This document shows positions 62,708-64,000 of a DNA stretch of 64,000 bases, in pieces. Source of the stretch: Bog-756 sp963699085 (GTDB taxonomy: Bacteria > Actinomycetota > Acidimicrobiia > Acidimicrobiales > RAAP-2). Each line of letters opens with the position of its first letter. The stretch's first letter is position 1. The position numbers were made by a program, and so were the translations under genes. The stretch is from positions 1,488,001 through 1,552,000 of the forward strand of contig CAVOTH010000004.1 of assembly GCA_963699085.1 (NCBI GenBank), read 5' to 3'. The notes below the pieces were generated by a model. It saw only the letters and a list, made by a program, of their open reading frames with translations. It made no database searches and was not told where the DNA came from.

Positions 62708-63250
62708 ATGCAAAACACTCGGAAGGCGTCCTTCGCCGCGGCCACGCTGCTCGCCCTCGCATTTCCCCTGCTCACCGGGTGTTCGAGCTCGCCTTCATCG
62801 GCCACGACCACGACCAGGGCCTCCGTCCCGGCCAGCAGCACCCCGACCACCTCAGGCGTCCCGTCGCTGCCCGCCACCGGGAGTGTCGACGGCTTCACCA
62901 TGGCCGTCACCTCATCGCCGAATACCGGCGAAATCGGCCACGCCGTGATCCATGCGACCGCTGTGCTGACCGGCAACGTCGAGCCGGGCACCCTCGATTT
63001 CCAGGTATCGGACCAGCCCTCAGCCGAGTCGGGCAAACCGGCCACCAGCCAGCAGGTGCCGGTCCATCGGGTTGGCACCTACACGATGCCGGTGGGCTTT
63101 CGCCCGAAGGCGGCGGGGTCCTGGGCCGTCACGGTGACGTTCACCCCGACATCGAAGACCGCATCCAAACTCAGCGTCTCCGGTCTGCCGCCAGTGGCCG
63201 GTGGATCGGCGCCCTTCCCACAGCTGGTGACGATCATCACCGCCGGGTAG
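62708..63250 (+). CDS. small lipoprotein, hypothetical
   Basis: 180 residues, intact. Signal peptide with lipobox LLTGC (Cys25), then a Ser/Thr-rich spacer to about 60 and a domain of about 115 residues with beta-strand pattern (FTMAVTSSPNTGEIGHAVI, VGTYTMPVGFRPKAAGSWAVTVTFTP). The latter resembles YtkA/FixH-like beta-sandwich domains, but the match is too weak to name. Predicted to be attached to the outer face of the membrane. Single-gene unit between a 275-base gap and a convergent HNH gene. Confidence 0.7.
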   Translation: MQNTRKASFAAATLLALAFPLLTGCSSSPSSATTTTRASVPASSTPTTSGVPSLPATGSVDGFTMAVTSSPNTGEIGHAVIHATAVLTGNVEPGTLDFQVSDQPSAESGKPATSQQVPVHRVGTYTMPVGFRPKAAGSWAVTVTFTPTSKTASKLSVSGLPPVAGGSAPFPQLVTIITAG

Positions 63251-63320
63251 GCGCCACACCTGTAGCTAGACCGAACTGCGAGGGCCAGAATACTGCCCTC
63301 TTATTCGAGGCATTCGCTCC

Positions 63321-64000
63321 CTAGGTTCGAGGCATTCGCTCGTGCAGTCGGTCGAGTCCCAGATCCGGTTCCTGGCCGAACTCGGGCATCGGGGTGAAGG
63401 CCCAGGTGGGCGATCCGTCATCCCCGATCCCGGTCCGCTCCAGGGTCCACCCCTCGTAGGTCTTCAGGTAGTGGTGGTGATGGCACAAGAGGGCAAGATT
63501 GTCGAGGGCCGTCGGGCCGCCTTGGGCGAAGGGGATCACGTGGTCGATCTCCAGCCCATAGGGCACCCCGCATCCAGGAACCACGCAGTGCCGGTCCCGA
63601 TGGGCCAGGGCGGTGCGGAGCCGGGCGTTGATGGTGCGCCCGAAGTGGGAGACAGCGCGGATGTCCCCGGACCGGTGGAACACCAGCCGCAGGTAGGAGT
63701 CACTGGCCAGGTCACGGGCCATGGCCACCGGGATCGGCCCCTGGTTGTCGATCTCGCACGCTTCGCCGGCTTCGACCTGTCCCCGCAAGAGGGCTTCGAG
63801 GTCGACCCGCACCACCAGTGAACAGGTCGGGGGACGATCGATGACGTCCCGTTCGGGGCCGGTAGGTACCCCGTCGGGGCCGACCGGTAGTCGGGGTGCG
63901 GTGCTTCCGGTTCTGTCTTTCCCGGTTCTGTGCTTCCCGGATGCAGGAGGTGGCGTCCCCCGGGCGGCGGTGATCGGTCGGTCGAACACCCCCGAGACGG
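63321..64000 (-). CDS. DUF222/HNH endonuclease-domain protein, 5' part outside window
   Basis: The C-terminal about 225 residues are visible; the frame stays open to the right edge. The HNH nuclease motif is clear: CVVPGCGVPYGLEIDHVIPFAQGGPTALDNLALLCHHHHYLKTYEG, with paired Cys, catalytic DH and the final His cluster. The preceding LASDSYLRLVFHRSGDIRAVSHFGRTI is the usual DUF222-to-HNH junction of actinobacterial 13E12-like repeat proteins, which occur in many copies per genome and behave like mobile or selfish genes. A 16-bp direct repeat ttcgaggcattcgctc lies at 63304-63319 and 63326-63341, across the stop codon. Confidence 0.85.
   Translation of the reverse strand, partial: VSGVFDRPITAARGTPPPASGKHRTGKDRTGSTAPRLPVGPDGVPTGPERDVIDRPPTCSLVVRVDLEALLRGQVEAGEACEIDNQGPIPVAMARDLASDSYLRLVFHRSGDIRAVSHFGRTINARLRTALAHRDRHCVVPGCGVPYGLEIDHVIPFAQGGPTALDNLALLCHHHHYLKTYEGWTLERTGIGDDGSPTWAFTPMPEFGQEPDLGLDRLHERMPRT

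Noticed and set aside
63304..63341. 16-bp direct repeats as mobile-element ends at the HNH gene
   Set aside because: Only 22 bp apart, partly inside the coding end; too close to flank an element.

Overview
This is a high-GC actinobacterial chromosome segment. Gene order, frequent GTG starts, many 4-nt GTGA/ATGA stop-start overlaps, a 33-aa bS22-type ribosomal protein and a DUF222-HNH gene at the right edge all point to Actinobacteria. An Acidimicrobiia-like lineage is my best guess, but the sequence alone cannot prove it. Many housekeeping genes are interrupted by single-base insertions or deletions, while the reading frame on each side clearly continues the same protein. Because these include normally essential genes (eno, pth, typA, ftsB) as well as rplY, mfd and a helicase, I treat the breaks as probable consensus errors. 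Such genes are annotated as one CDS spanning the frames.

Layout. 1-12 kb is a surface-glycan locus: a protein with three GT4 domains (running off the left edge), two SAM methyltransferases, three polytopic membrane proteins (one apparently shortened, one DUF2079) and a family-2 glycosyltransferase. 12-30 kb is a housekeeping block on the minus strand. Read in its own direction from 30 to 12 kb it is short glmU, prs, rplY, pth, an ABC transporter pair, mfd, PpiC lipoprotein, methylase-MazG fusion, eno, ftsB, DUF501 and ppx, followed by a UvrD/PcrA-type helicase. A perfect LexA/SOS box lies in front of the helicase. 30-37 kb (plus strand) is an acyl-CoA carboxylase (methylcrotonyl/geranyl type), AtuA (DUF1446) and acyl-CoA dehydrogenase operon that ends at a clear terminator.

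37.4-53.6 kb is the most unusual part: three overlapping plus-strand genes with the N-termini of minor type IV pilins (PilV-, PilW- and PilX-like). They carry very large extracellular extensions: a 932-aa protein with eight Cys-pair, propeller-like repeats; a 358-aa protein whose leader has a His/Met repeat; and a 4118-aa protein with 36 fibronectin-III domains, most with a Cys pair. I read this as a pilus-tip or pilus-anchored giant adhesin system. No pilus motor, secretin or prepilin peptidase gene is in the window.

53.7-64 kb holds typA, a GNAT acetyltransferase, a TIGR03086-type protein, tRNA-Gln(TTG), an MprAB-like two-component pair, bS22, ispE-rsmA, an RlpA-like wall protein with a Thr-rich linker, a small lipoprotein and the 3' part of a DUF222/HNH gene.
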